Source: Paraphysoderma sedebokerense (lineage: Eukaryota; Blastocladiomycota; Physodermatomycetes; Physodermatales; Physodermataceae). Taken from it: a DNA stretch of 64,000 nucleotides. The notes beneath the pieces were generated by a model that was not told the DNA's origin, ran no database searches, and was given only the letters and a program-made list of their open reading frames with translations. Both the position numbers and the translations under genes were made by a program. Shown one piece after another: positions 12,601 to 24,638 of this stretch (within the stretch, counting starts at the first letter, position 1; each line of letters opens with the position of its first letter). The DNA lies in NCBI GenBank assembly GCA_025602915.1, contig JAHLJZ010000004.1, positions 1-64,000 on the forward strand. Reading direction: 5' to 3'.

Positions 12601-13035
12601 GATGAATCCAAAGTCGGAACAGTTGATCAAAGCTGGCAGATTTTGTTAGCTTATTCCTAAATATTTAGGCTCTGCTCCGGTTTAAATGAGCATAACGGCT
12701 TACTTTAAACCATTCCAAGATGGAGGTGGAGGTCCCGGAGGACCTGGAGGACGTAGTTCTACTTTTTGAATTGGACTGGTGTAATCGTCGAATTTGTATA
12801 GTGTTTGATTGGAATCCAGAACGTAAACGCTGCCGTTAGGGGCGACCACTGTGTCGACAATGGCTGTATCATTGGGAAACCAATTTTTCGAGGATGGGTC
12901 TCCAGTTGTGACATTTCGAGTAATATACCATGGGGATGAAATCGAGAAGACGACAGTGCTGTTAAACAAGACCAAAATATAAAATATAAGGAGCAGGGAC
13001 GGCCAACCGACACCAATGTTCCGAACGTCGGCCAT
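6603..13035 (-). CDS. Large adhesion-type receptor with TIG, tandem-95 and multi-TM domains (copy 1)
   Basis: A minus-strand gene of many exons, roughly 1,800 residues. It begins MADVRNIGVGWPSLLLIFYI, a signal peptide. The order is: N-terminal region of unknown fold (exons to about 11.3 kb); IPT/TIG-like beta domains (about 11.3-10.5 kb, e.g. PTIDSISPMTNPTIGPITFT); cadherin-like 'tandem-95' repeats with the VNDAPQ and VNDKPVA signature (about 10.3-8.7 kb); a Cys-rich stretch like the GCC2/GCC3 or ephrin-receptor-like module (EPCPQGGIC, CGVCKKGYYRRNLECVQC) at about 8.5-8.05 kb; then about eight hydrophobic segments to the stop at 6603. Many N-glycosylation sequons fit an exposed ectodomain. 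It is a tandem duplicate of the gene at 13.9-20.3 kb, collinear throughout. Likely a plasma-membrane adhesion or sensing protein; the ligand is unknown. The multi-TM region is not a canonical GPCR by sequence. Confidence 0.8.
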
Positions 13036-13518
13036 GTTAGCGCGTTTTTGGCAGGTGAAGTTATATCAGTATCTGTCTCTTCCGAAGGGCGGAAACCAAG
13101 GAGAGCTAAATGTTCGACTATTCTAGAATTGGGATTTTGCAAGGTAAAGTGGAACTCTGTCAGTACTGTTTTACATTTTTCATTCTCTGTGTCTTTGTCT
13201 CACCAGCTTGCTGTTTGGGCCTTGAAACGAAATGGCACCTCGTCACTCACTCATCTCACTTGGGATAGTGTCCCCAGTCCCCAGTGTGTCCCCGACTCCC
13301 TGACGGAGCATTCGATACTCGCAAATCTCTTGTTTCCTGCAACAAATTATTCATTATGAGTTCAGAAACATAATCACGCGGTATCGGAACAGAAGCCATC
13401 AATCAGAGTCCACTTTTCCTTCGTTGACCCCCACAAGCTTCATCGACACAAATACGACAAGCAGTACTTTCACCACCTTAAAGAGATGAGTGATTTCTTA
13501 TTTCAGGGCAACACAAAC
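13036..13518. other. Upstream region of receptor copy 1
   Basis: The stretch between the start of receptor copy 1 and the AT-rich relic. No exon or RNA gene recognised. It should hold the promoter of the gene starting at 13035. Confidence 0.4.
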
Positions 13519-13860
13519 TCAAACATGATTGACTTGTTTGGACGAAATCATTCTATTCCTAAGCAAAACTGTACATTCGGATACTTGACCATACAATACA
13601 GTACCAGGATTATCAGGATTATCAACAATATTTTCAATAACTAATATGGCTATTTTTTTATCATTAGGATTAATAACTATTTTTCCACATTTAAAATATT
13701 CTTGTAATCTTTTACTTTCTATCTTCCTGATTCGTGAAAACCATGCAACCACTACAATTGGAATTGACTTTCGCGCAAGGCATCACTACGCTGATTAATA
13801 AATTGTACATAAGGATAATCGGTACTGCTTTCGTACTATTGAGGTAATTCTAAATAAACT
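13519..13860 (-). pseudogene. AT-rich LAGLIDADG-endonuclease-like relic
   Basis: Between the two receptor genes a minus-strand open frame (13752-13519) with strongly AT-biased codons reads LQEYFKCGKIVINPNDKKIA. This resembles the second-helix and strand region of LAGLIDADG intron endonucleases (pattern: helix, F-x-CGKI, Asn-rich turn). Just upstream, in another frame, ALRESQFQL and WLHGF resemble the stretch before a LAGLIDADG motif. Codon use (AAT, ATT, AAA, TTA) differs from the flanking genes. The parts do not form one frame, so if the reading is right this is a decayed nuclear copy of mitochondrial intron DNA. The resemblance is short and could be chance. Confidence 0.3.
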
Positions 13861-13908
13861 TTTTCCCAGTAATCAAGCTAGCAGTATCTGTAAGAACCCT
13901 CCATTTGT

Positions 13909-16900
13909 TCATATGTCAGTCTGAACACCGGATTTCTGTGGCACTTCGATTCTATGGTCCGATTTGCCCATCTTTCTTTTGAACGAACAAGCAAGGTGTC
14001 GAAGGTATTGAAATGTAGTCATAAAACCAACAGCCAAGAAAGCGAGGATGAACGTAGATATGACGAGTAGGATCAAGACAGTTATGACTTGCTTTTGATT
14101 TTCTTGGGTCGATGGGCTGGAATACACCTGACCAAGAAGAAGCACGAGAATCGAGCACACACCAGAAAGTAGTTCGACGTTGTTCAGGTGCCGTACTCTA
14201 TATGGTTGATATTTTAAATATATGTGGGAACTCCCCACCAAAATCATTATCATCAAAGCGACCTGAAGGGCAGTATATCTATTTTATACAAGAAGGTTAA
14301 TTAGCTTTGAGAGCTCAAGATGTATACCGCCCTACGAACTTACTTGGTAAAAAACATATTGATCAAAACCAAGATTAATTTCTGTAATATTTGAACAAAT
14401 GTAAAGTATTGGCTCTCAGGCCTGAAGCTACGATCCATTCGCATAATCTGGTGACTAATTTCTCTGGCCTTCTCCCAAAAAGGACCGGTTCGACTTTTTT
14501 GGTGACGCACAACGAGTAACATGAGAAAGTAGCAGGGAATGCCAGCCACATAAATTCTGATGATGAAAGAAAAAGTTAGGCTTCTCTGCATGATCAACAG
14601 CGTTAACGCTAATTAGAAGTCTTACATGCACGCAGCAACAGCCAAAGGTACGTCCGCCCACCAAATGGGTTCTACCCAGCATTTGGCACTTGGATCGGCG
14701 TCTAACAGAAGCCACAAGATAAGCCCGATGGAAATCAGAGAGTTAAGAAATCTCGAAAACAAACCTAAATAAGAGTGACCATCCGCTTCGGCTGTACAAT
14801 CAAAAAGAGCCAATGAATTTGTAGCTACGCTCATGAAAATCCATGCCAGAATTAAATTAACCATTCGTATCACAATGTATTGAGCAGACAGCTTCTGTGG
14901 AGGATCATTTCTTCTACTTCGTAAGTAAGCAGCAATTTTGTCCGAAATGAAGCGATTGCCCGCAGCAGAAATAAGGACAGATAAAAGTATCAATATCAAC
15001 GGTAGCGCAACGGCTATTCGAAGCTTCAGTGAATAGCCAAGGCTCCCCTCTAGCAAAACGCACTCCGGAGGGGTCAACTGAATGTTCAAATTAATAATTG
15101 ACAATGCATCCATCAACGCGTGAAATTCTGGAGGATATTTTATGCGGAAGTCTCGAAGAATCAAAATTGTTTGAAAGAAATTGATTCCAATTCCCACTAG
15201 CGCGAGGCTAAGATGCAAATTATTAGTGTATTTTTGACCTCCATGATATAAGAATATGAATCTACCTGGACGCCTGCGATGAAAAGTTGATCATAACGTA
15301 TAAACCCATGAGTCCGAGTACTAATGCGGTAACTACAACACCAATGAAGATGGCTTGATCCTGGGTACATGGGATGCATTCTAAATTTCTTCGGTAATAT
15401 TTTTTCTTGCATGTGCCGCATCCTGTGGGTGAAAAACGTTGACTCTTTTTTTGCTTCGTCAAATATTAAGAATCCTGAACTTACGTATTCCTTCGTAGCC
15501 GTCAGCGCAGATTTGTTCCTGCTGTCCCACACAAGCAGATTCCTAACAAAGACTGAATCAGCCTTAAGTACTGTCTGGAAGAAATATCAGTAGCTATTTA
15601 CCGGCATACAAGTTAACAGTGTCATGTTATCATTTGGATGAAGCCAGTAGCCCCGATCAGCAAATATCGGGGAACTTCCGTCTTGGCTGTGAGGTATTCG
15701 AGTTAACAACAGAATAAATCAGCAAGCTAAAATTCTTCATTACCTGCATATCGCCCCTTTAGGGCATAATTCGCAAATATCACCCTTCTTCGCAAATACA
15801 TTATTGACCTGAGTCACGAAAAATCAATCATCCTGTTCGCCTTACCGCATTAGATTGGAAAAATACTTACGAGTGGTGGTGGACATCGGATTTTTAGATG
15901 AACGATACATTGATCTGTTCGTGCACCAGCTTTATCAGACACTACATACGTGAAATTATCGAACGGGTTCCTGCAAAACAAAATGTATTAGTCTAGTATC
16001 CAAACATTCGACATACTGTTACAGTACCCTCCACCCATATTTAAACCCTCGAATTGAAGCGCGATCGACACATCAGAATTTCCAAATGTAGCTTTTCGAA
16101 TAGTATCATATAAAAACAGCTCTGAGCCCAAGTGAGTGAGCCGACCCTTTTTCGGAATCGATGTAAGTTGAAAGGTGAGTCTGTTGATGGACGGTTAGTG
16201 TAGCGTCATCAGACAATAACTCAGAATGCGGGGAAAAAAGAGTACTAGCGCTAATACTCACACATCGTCGTTGTCATAATTGGATGCAGTTAAACTGAAA
16301 GACACATTGGATTTCCCTGCAAGAATAATATCTTTATTACATTCTGAAGTAAAGGGTGCATCGTTGATCGATGTAATTTGAATCATAATTGTGGCAGGGT
16401 TCGACATGGCATTCTGCGCATCCGTTGCAGAGAAGGTGAGATTAACTAAGCCAGACTCATTCGGTTTTGGCTCAAACCATATCCTATTCAACATGTCTAG
16501 AACTTCCGTGTTTGGCCCAATGGAAGCCCCGTATTTGAGACCGTTCGCATCGACTTGGTGTAAGTTGCCTAATGTATCATCCCAGGATAGTATCTTCACG
16601 CGTTGTTTGACTGTCGCTGGCTGATCAACATCTTCGACTTGAAGGCGAATTATACATCCTTGATCTTCATTCGTTATTACGAAGTCTGAAAGCGCGATGG
16701 GCTTGTCGTTCATAGATTGAACCGTAATTACTGCGGTGGCAGTGGTCGAATTGGTTAAACCATCGGTAGCATAATATGTAAATTGGTCGATGCCAAAGTA
16801 GTTCAAATTAGGTATGTACTTAAAGGAGTGATAGCCGGGAGGAGTAGTTGAAGGGACCGCCGTTACGTTCACTGAGTTTAATGAGTCTAACATGTACTCG

Positions 16901-19900
16901 ATCCTACCGTCGCCGGGTAAACTGTCTATGACGATTGAGATATCAGCCAAAGGTGTGTCAATATCTGTGACTGCAATGTTTATAATTTCATTCGAATCTT
17001 CTTGGACTTGAATTCGCACAGTCGAAACAATGGGAGCGTCTGTCATTCCATCATGTCAGCGCTATATTAACACATCTGCTCTAATTTGAGGTTTACCTGG
17101 AACGGATTTAACAATCATAGAATAGATGGCAGGGGTTGAATTCGTCATGACTTCAAAAAATATATGAGCTAATTTTCGGGCTTTCACATAAAACATGAAA
17201 TCACTGACCGCCGTAGAGTGCACGATCTGCAACTATGTAGGAGAAGCTATCCCTGCCATTGAAATCTGGGTTTGGAATGTATATCATACGACCGGCATTA
17301 TCCATAACTCTTCCTAGCGTCAAGCCGCCGAGATCAGCCTCAAAGCCCAATGCGTTCCGTTTACTGATGTCGAATTGAAAGAGCTTCCCATTCTCCGGGA
17401 GCTCTGTCAAAAGCACCTCGATGGGGTCTCCATCGGGATCACTACCACTTAACACAACCTGATACATGGTATCCTCGTCCATACTGACCTCCGCAGAGTT
17501 CGCATTCGGAGGATAATTTCCATATTTGATCTGCTTATCCGCATTTGAATACTGCCCCGATACTAAAATTGAAACATTATATATCGCAGGAGACGGAAGA
17601 TTATGGGAAAGGTTACTAATTACATAACAAAATATGCGTTAGCACTTCTTCATCAGGAGGACATTATCAGAATATTTACCAAGTGGCCAAGGTGTGGTTC
17701 AATAATACCGGCGAGCTGCAGGCTGTATAATTGAGGCCGTTTATCGCTGTAAAGATGATGTGTGCTGCAGTGCTTGGAGGGCCGAAGCTTTGACCTGAGG
17801 AAACAGATTCAGGGAACCAATAGCTAGCCTGGCGAATAAAATTATCACTGTACCTTCTATGCTCAAATCATCAGCGAAGGTGTTGTCTGGGAACAACAAA
17901 ATTCGCACGCGCGAAGTCGATCCAATAGAGGGCGGGTAACTGGAAAATTTTGCAGTACTACTGATCGAGGAGTTTTGTCCGAAGAAATTGACAACGACAT
18001 CAAGATCAACTCCAGCAAGACCATCACTAACGGTACATGTCAAGGTGCTTTGATGTGACAAAGATACTGAGCTATAGCGAATATCACTGCAATTTTTATC
18101 ACCAACAGTGACGGTAATGTTTGGGATGCCGATGGGCTGGTTGCATGGAGGGAAGGTCATTCCAAGGCAGGTCCAAAAGTTCTGTCCAAAAATAGTAAAA
18201 TCAATTGGACCCGATGTGGACGCCGTAACAGGGAGTACTGAATCTACTTCAGGAGGGTAGTGACTGAAGTTGAATGAACCCAGGGACCTTATTTCAACCG
18301 ACATGTCCTTAATAGTGACAGTTATAGGTTGATTGTATCCTCCCCCCCAAGGGCTGATTTTAAAACTACCGTTGACAGGCAAATCCAGAGCGACACCGAA
18401 GCTTTCGCCTATGTTTATAGAGTACCAATTGTTATACTTGTCATTCCAGTTTGATACTTTTACTGTAATTATCGTTTCTATTTGGCATAAAATTTGTTGA
18501 ACCTACATTTTCTCGAATACAGAAGAATTGAGAATTGCATACCGTGGTTTCCTTCAAGGGGAAAAACAGATTCTATAATTGGGGGAACAGAAATAATCTC
18601 TCCGACAGACGGATTACCAAAAATATCCGGGAAACTAACGATTAACCATCGCGCTCCTATAATCAATTAAATCAATCTATAAAGCGATCGAAATCTTAAT
18701 TAAAATAGAATACCGCAAGCGGCCCCAGTGACGTTGATTGCCAAACTTGTGGCATTCAGCCAATGTGGTGACACCGTATGATCCGCCATTGAAGCATTTA
18801 CGTTGGGGCAATCGGTTTGTGAGACGCCATCAAGCACTAATATCACTTTAATCATATCATTGGCGATATCGATGACTTCCAAAACTTGATTTCGTATGCT
18901 AATAGTCTGAAGGCGCATTATAAACAGTGATTGATAAGGTAATCCTGCGGTATCAACTAAACCGGTAAGACTATTCGGAATCAAAAAATTGCCCCAAGTC
19001 TTCCCCATTACCGTAATAGATTCATCCATATTTAACATCAGTTTCGAGACTGTTTCGTTTTGCAGAGTGTCAAAATTCAACGCCCCCGTCAATGCGAAAA
19101 CTGAATAGAAATTTTTATCATAGCGTTCAATTTGAATTCTCGAATCCGAAAGGCCGTGGAAAGTCTGCGCAATGACAAAGGATTTAATATTATTGCTTTC
19201 GTAGAATTGATGGCTATAATCTCGATAAATGAATGGTTCCCAATAAAAAAAGTCCCAACGAATCCTAGTAACATCGTATAGTTCCACCTGAACCATATGA
19301 AAGGAATACGCGGTAACAATGAAAGTAAAATCGGGATAATTGTCATAGTGCAATATTTTCGCCCTCCCAATGAATGACCATGACGGCCAAAATACAGGCT
19401 GAATGCCTGACGGCGACATCAAAAAATTGATCGACCGCAGTGATTCAGTAGAAACCAGGCATGCCAGATCGAAATGCCCTCCGCATTCCAAAACTATACC
19501 CAATATTATCACTTCCCCTTGTATTAAAGGTGAGACATCACTATAATATTGAAGGATTTCAGGTGCGTGAATTCCTGATTTCATGTCCAGTAAGGCTAAG
19601 TAGTAGCTGTTTCCTTGATAAAATGTAAGTTGAAGATGCACGTTCGATAATAGCTCTCGTCCCAGAAAAGCGAATCTAGAATAAATGAATTCTTAGCCTT
19701 CAAAGAAGAGATAATCAATGCTTTTTTTAAAGAGCAAAAGCACCTGCCCGGATCATCTATATATTGAGCCGGCAAATTCGTGTTGAATGTAATATACTGT
19801 GGCGGAGGAGTCACCGCAGAGGTGAAATTAAGGGTAGGGTACCAAATAATATCGAACAATACATTCTCGGTGGTCGTTACATGCGGTTGTCGCAAGCGAA

Positions 19901-20328
19901 ATATGTACGGATCATGCGTTTGTGGATGGATCCAGAGACGAAACAACTGATCAAAGCTACAAAGTTTGGTTAGCAAGTCGCCGGTGACTCACCATGTGAT
20001 GTATCTAAACTTACTTCACATTATACCAATCGCTATTAGAATCACCAGGGGGTTTTAGTTGTATTTTCATAATTCCATTCGAGAAATTTTCAAATTTATA
20101 AAGGTTTTGGCTGGAATCTAAAATATAAACGCTGCCATTTTCGGTAACCACCGAATCGACAATCGTTGTGTCGTTCGGGAACCAATTTGCCGAATATGGG
20201 TGTCCGGTAGTAACATAATCTGTGATATACCAAGGAGATGGAACTGATTGCGCAAGACTGTAGCTTACAGCTATCAAAATATAGAAGATAAGGAGCAGAC
20301 CCAGTGAAGACCCACAATTTCGTTTCAT
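13909..20328 (-). CDS. Large adhesion-type receptor with TIG, tandem-95 and multi-TM domains (copy 2)
   Basis: Collinear duplicate of the preceding receptor. It starts MKRNCGSSLGLLLIFYILIA (signal peptide), followed by the shared block SPWYIT..VTTG..NWFPNDT. Then come a large unknown region with YYLALLDMKSGI (about 19.98-18.7 kb), TIG domains (about 18.67-17.88 kb; e.g. STSGPIDFTIFGQNF), tandem-95 repeats (about 17.6-16.1 kb; SGSDPDGDPIEVLLTELPENG, SINDAPF), the Cys-rich juxtamembrane part with CGTCKKKYYRRNLECIPC (15.45-15.3 kb), and the multi-TM region (15.3-13.9 kb) ending GVQTDI. Exon boundaries match copy 1. No stop interrupts any exon I could follow, so both copies look functional. It lies head-to-tail behind copy 1 with an 870-base gap. 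Function is inferred only from domains: surface adhesion or signalling. Confidence 0.8.
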
Positions 20329-20854
20329 TATCGAACAATTTGCCGTATCCCGAATTCTGAATATGCAGAACCCTGTTTTAAGCGAAACAAAGAGGATTTG
20401 TCTTAATGCTTTCAGCTTTATAATCTATATGCTGTACACACTACAGCGTGTGCGGGAGCGAATCAAGCAAGTATCAACTATCAAGCGTCGCGCATTCATT
20501 AAGATTTAAGGAGGTTTATAAAAAGTCACAAATGTCTCGCGTTTCACACGTCACCATGAGTATGACCTTCCATGATCTCAAATTTCAGTCAAACTTCTCA
20601 AGTGCAAAAGCCAACAATCGGCGATCTACGATTTGAGTTAACATGATCAGTACATGATCTCTATGATGAAAAAGCACACCCAGTGGCCAGTGCATATACT
20701 AAGCACATTTATCATCATTTCAGATATTCCATGTCAATTTAAACTTAAAGAGAAAGGCGCTAAGCGACATCATTCAGGTCAGGAAGAAGTACATAGCAAT
20801 GCTTCAAAATACAACCAGATTGATTTGCTCCGTCTTTATAATGGACTCTCGCTC
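20329..20854. other. Gap between PMT stop and receptor copy 2 start
   Basis: About 525 bases. It contains only short plus-strand frames without motifs. It should include the promoter of receptor copy 2 and the 3' UTR of the mannosyltransferase. Confidence 0.4.
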
Positions 20855-23800
20855 TTAATCCGCCAAATTCCACGACGACAACCATTTTCTATTTCGTAGT
20901 TCTCGGTTAGGCACGTCAAATCCAAACGACAAGGGTGCAAAGAATCCGAACACCGCAACGACCGATCCAACATATAGTGACCATACAAACACTTTTAATA
21001 CCACGGCCCGGCAAAAAAATTTCGTGACGTGATCAAGTAAGAACGCAGTGGAAAGAATAGCGAAGTAAAGAGCAGGGAAATAATGATGGACGTAGGTAAC
21101 TCTACCCATTAAATGGAATGGAATGTAGTGAAGAGCCCATCCGAGGAGTAGATATTTGCCGGTGAATGTAAAATAGTTCCAATCGGCTGATTAAAAGCAA
21201 TAGGAAAAAATTGAAGGCGGTCACAAGGGGAACGACGAAGACAGCAAATAAAAGTCAATACATACCGGCATTCCAATTCTTATATTTTCGTTGCCATCGT
21301 GCCATGTAAACGGCCCAAACCAATACAAAACCAGCCAAGCTTGCAGTCCCAAGCCACCAAACTATAGGGTTCCCAATCATGTAAAATTTCACATCACTAT
21401 CGCCCCAGCTGCACATCCGGATACCGGCTTGCATCAGCGGCCAGTCCCAGGGGGATGACGTTAAACCGTCAGGTTCTTTATCTGGATCAGGAACAAGCGC
21501 ATTGTTGGAAGTCCACATAGCGACGTTTAGATGAATGAAATTGTGCCAGAATTTCGACTTAAAAGCACCCGGAGAAGCCTTAGGCACTATGAAAGAACGA
21601 CAGTCACATAATTAATTAAGATGAAGGAGTGCCGAATAAGTCATGAATATCAAAATACATACGTCTATCATTCCAGTGACTTTCAATGTTCCAGATATTA
21701 TAAACATCATTTACGCGATTTCTTTTGTCACACGCAACTTCAGCTTGTTTAAATCCCCACTGAGGCAAAATCACATTATGAGATCTCAAAAGGCAGCCAC
21801 TAAGTTTATGCCGTAGTCGTACTCGAGTGGTCAATGTCTTGATCCTATCAGTGCTGCCGGTAACGATGTCATCTATCACTTCAACAAGCCAGTGGTCATT
21901 CTCGTCTCCGATCGTGGTGTTACCTGTAAATTTTCAAATATATCAGCGACCAACTGAATCACGAATCGCTAAGATTAAAATTCCTGGTTAATTTACCGTA
22001 TCCACTGACTTCATTCATGGTTTTCGTGATCGGAGCTGCGAGTGGATGAGAATGCAAGTTTCTGCCGGTCTGAGCATGAACAAGTCTAACCACATCACCG
22101 TGTTTTACGAATTCGACCGGTTTACTCTCAGTATCATTTCCAGCAGAATCTTCATAATTGATGGTCCCATTGACTATAACCCACGGTTTACGGATAATCC
22201 AATCATTATTGGAATCTTTGTGATGATAACAGGTTACTTGCTGCTGTTTTGATCCATGCGGGTAAGTTTGTACATGGGAATGGAGTAATCCACCACCATA
22301 TCCATTGTTCTTCAGTGTGAACTTGGATTCGTATGCGAGCTCTACCGATATAGTATAGGTTAGGCTTAGAATCCAAAATTACTGCGGATAATATGTATTA
22401 CCTAGTGGACTGTTTTTAAGATTCGTTCCTTCAAGATTTGCTTGGAAAAGACTGCTCATTTGGGCGTCTCCTGGTCCACTGCGTGATAATATTGTGAAAT
22501 GAAGGGCGAAACTAAACACGTAGACAGATATGGGGACAAGAATCAAACAAATGATTCGAGCAATCCAATGCTGTGCGTATGCTCGCTATTTTCAGAAAGA
22601 ACAGAAACAGTTAACTAGGGCAGAAAATTAGCTATTGCAAAGGTGGGCCGAACCTTTGGAATTGATAAATCACCAAATAAATCCCATAAGTTTTCGATGG
22701 TGTACAATCCGACTAACGCAACAGCGAATAATCCGACCCACTTAACACTGTAGAAACAGGGTCAATGAGTAACAGTGGTTTCCGTGCAGGAGGTAACATT
22801 AAAACTTACCTCGACACCAAACCAAGCGATATCCCTAAATAAGTGAGCCAATACCACCATTCAAAAGTAAACGGGCTATTGAAAATAGAGTACCGAGGTC
22901 AATAACAACCAATAATAAAAAACATACAACAATCGTTTCATACGAACTATTGACGTTCATTGTGAAATCGAGTCCAAAAATAGACAACCAGGACAGTAAA
23001 AAATAAGAGCATCGAATCAAGCAAGATAAATCTACTGATGACGAGATATGCATTGTCTGATGTTCAAGAATGGATTATAAGCATTCATTTGATTAGTTTT
23101 AATCCCCTCCAAAATAAGTAAAAATCGCATTCGCAACCTACCACACAAAACGGCCAGCCCGGTAGCTACTCTGGCCCATCTGCTGAATTGCAATTCTTTC
23201 GCGGTCATGTAAGCCAACGGAACCATCAAGGCGCCCCAAGTGGCACAAAATAGTCTCATCACACTGTAATTCACATCCGCGGGATAAGCTTCGCCAGACT
23301 TAAATTCAAAGGAGCCATTGTAACGAGCTAGTGCTCCCGAAACACCGACAAGGATCTTGCCGAGAGGGGGGTGAACATCGAAGTAGAACTCTCGCTTCAG
23401 ATAGTGAGAACCGAATTTGCTATTTGCATTGGGAAGATCAGTCAAAGATTTGATAATTATGCTGTCAAGATAGAATAGCGTTGGCATATAAACGTACCCA
23501 AAGTGAGCTAATATCCATCATGGCGGCGCCGCCAAAGAATTACCAGCACCAATTGTCAATGTACATTCAGAGCCCGATATCATAATTGATTAAAATACAC
23601 ACCTTCATCCCAACTTATTAATCAAAACGATCGTAGCAATAAGTTAGACAGTCTTTTCTTTGATAGAGGAGAGCTCATGTAAATAAAGAAACGTACACGA
23701 CTTTATTGCTCCATCCGATGTTGTAATATCTCGTAAAGAACGAGAGGAAGGTTAAGACATATAGAAAAATTGTATCAAAATTGTTGTCGATAAATGCAAA

Positions 23801-24202
23801 CGATGACTTGGGCTATTTAAAGTTGCAAGCATAGAGAATGAAAGCAGACAAAGAATGACAAGTTACATGAGATGTAGCGTTAACCGAAATGATGCAAAAG
23901 CTGAAAAGATTTGTATTTTTTTCCTTCCCAAGACAATGAATTCAATCTGAACCCACTTCATCGGCCATATAATCTGGCTTGAATAGCAACAACGAACAAG
24001 AAAAACTGGAAGTAATCCACACCTGAGTTGCTTTTACACTTTTATTCTTGCCCCACACCTCCCCGCTATCCAGTTCATCTTTAACTAGTTCTTTTGCGTT
24101 GCCATCAATCAAAGGATGGGTTTCTTCGTTTATGTGATTCGATTCGTCGGTATGGTATCCATTCGTTGCTGGACGTCTTTGTTTTAGCTCGTTTGTGTCC
24201 AT
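20855..24202 (-). CDS. PMT2: Dolichyl-phosphate-mannose--protein O-mannosyltransferase, PMT2 type
   Basis: Transfers mannose from dolichyl-phosphate mannose to Ser/Thr in the ER lumen. The start [15 protein letters not shown] gives a cytosolic charged tail; TM1 follows. Spliced exons give [42 protein letters not shown], holding the luminal-loop Asp-Glu (WDEAHFG) that is catalytic in PMTs, and [10 protein letters not shown], which together place it nearest the PMT2/POMT2 subfamily (PMT1 and PMT4 have FDEVHFG). The middle has MIR domain blocks ([37 protein letters not shown], about 22.25-21.65 kb). The C-terminal part has further TM helices and [19 protein letters not shown] (about 21.05 kb). 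At least ten exons. Family length is normal. PMT2-type enzymes usually act as heterodimers with a PMT1-type partner, not present here. Confidence 0.9.
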
Positions 24203-24638
24203 GGCGGACTGATAGCTGTGGTCGTGTTAATACCTAGTGGTGTTGATATTGGCTTCTTCTCGTGGTGTGACTTATCCGAGAACAATTCTTGAGTGTGTTC
24301 ACAGAGGAGGAAATACAACTAAAGAATTGCGGATTGGGAGATGAGAATGGAAAGGAGCCAAAGAACAGAAGGGCTGTGCGATGATTGATTAGACTCCTTG
24401 ATTTGGAAGACTTTGTAGCTTGAAACAATTGCCTCTGATGTTTACGATAAACATACATCACATATAAAGAAAGTTAAATTCTATGTTCGATGCAAGTTCA
24501 GAAGTTGCATAAAGCATATATGATATTCATAATCTTCTCTCTTACAATCCCGTGCTTCTAAATTCGACCGAATGCATGCATCCATTCCGCTCCGTGTCAA
24601 CAAAAAGTATACCCCGCGCGATTAGCCAAGAATAACAA

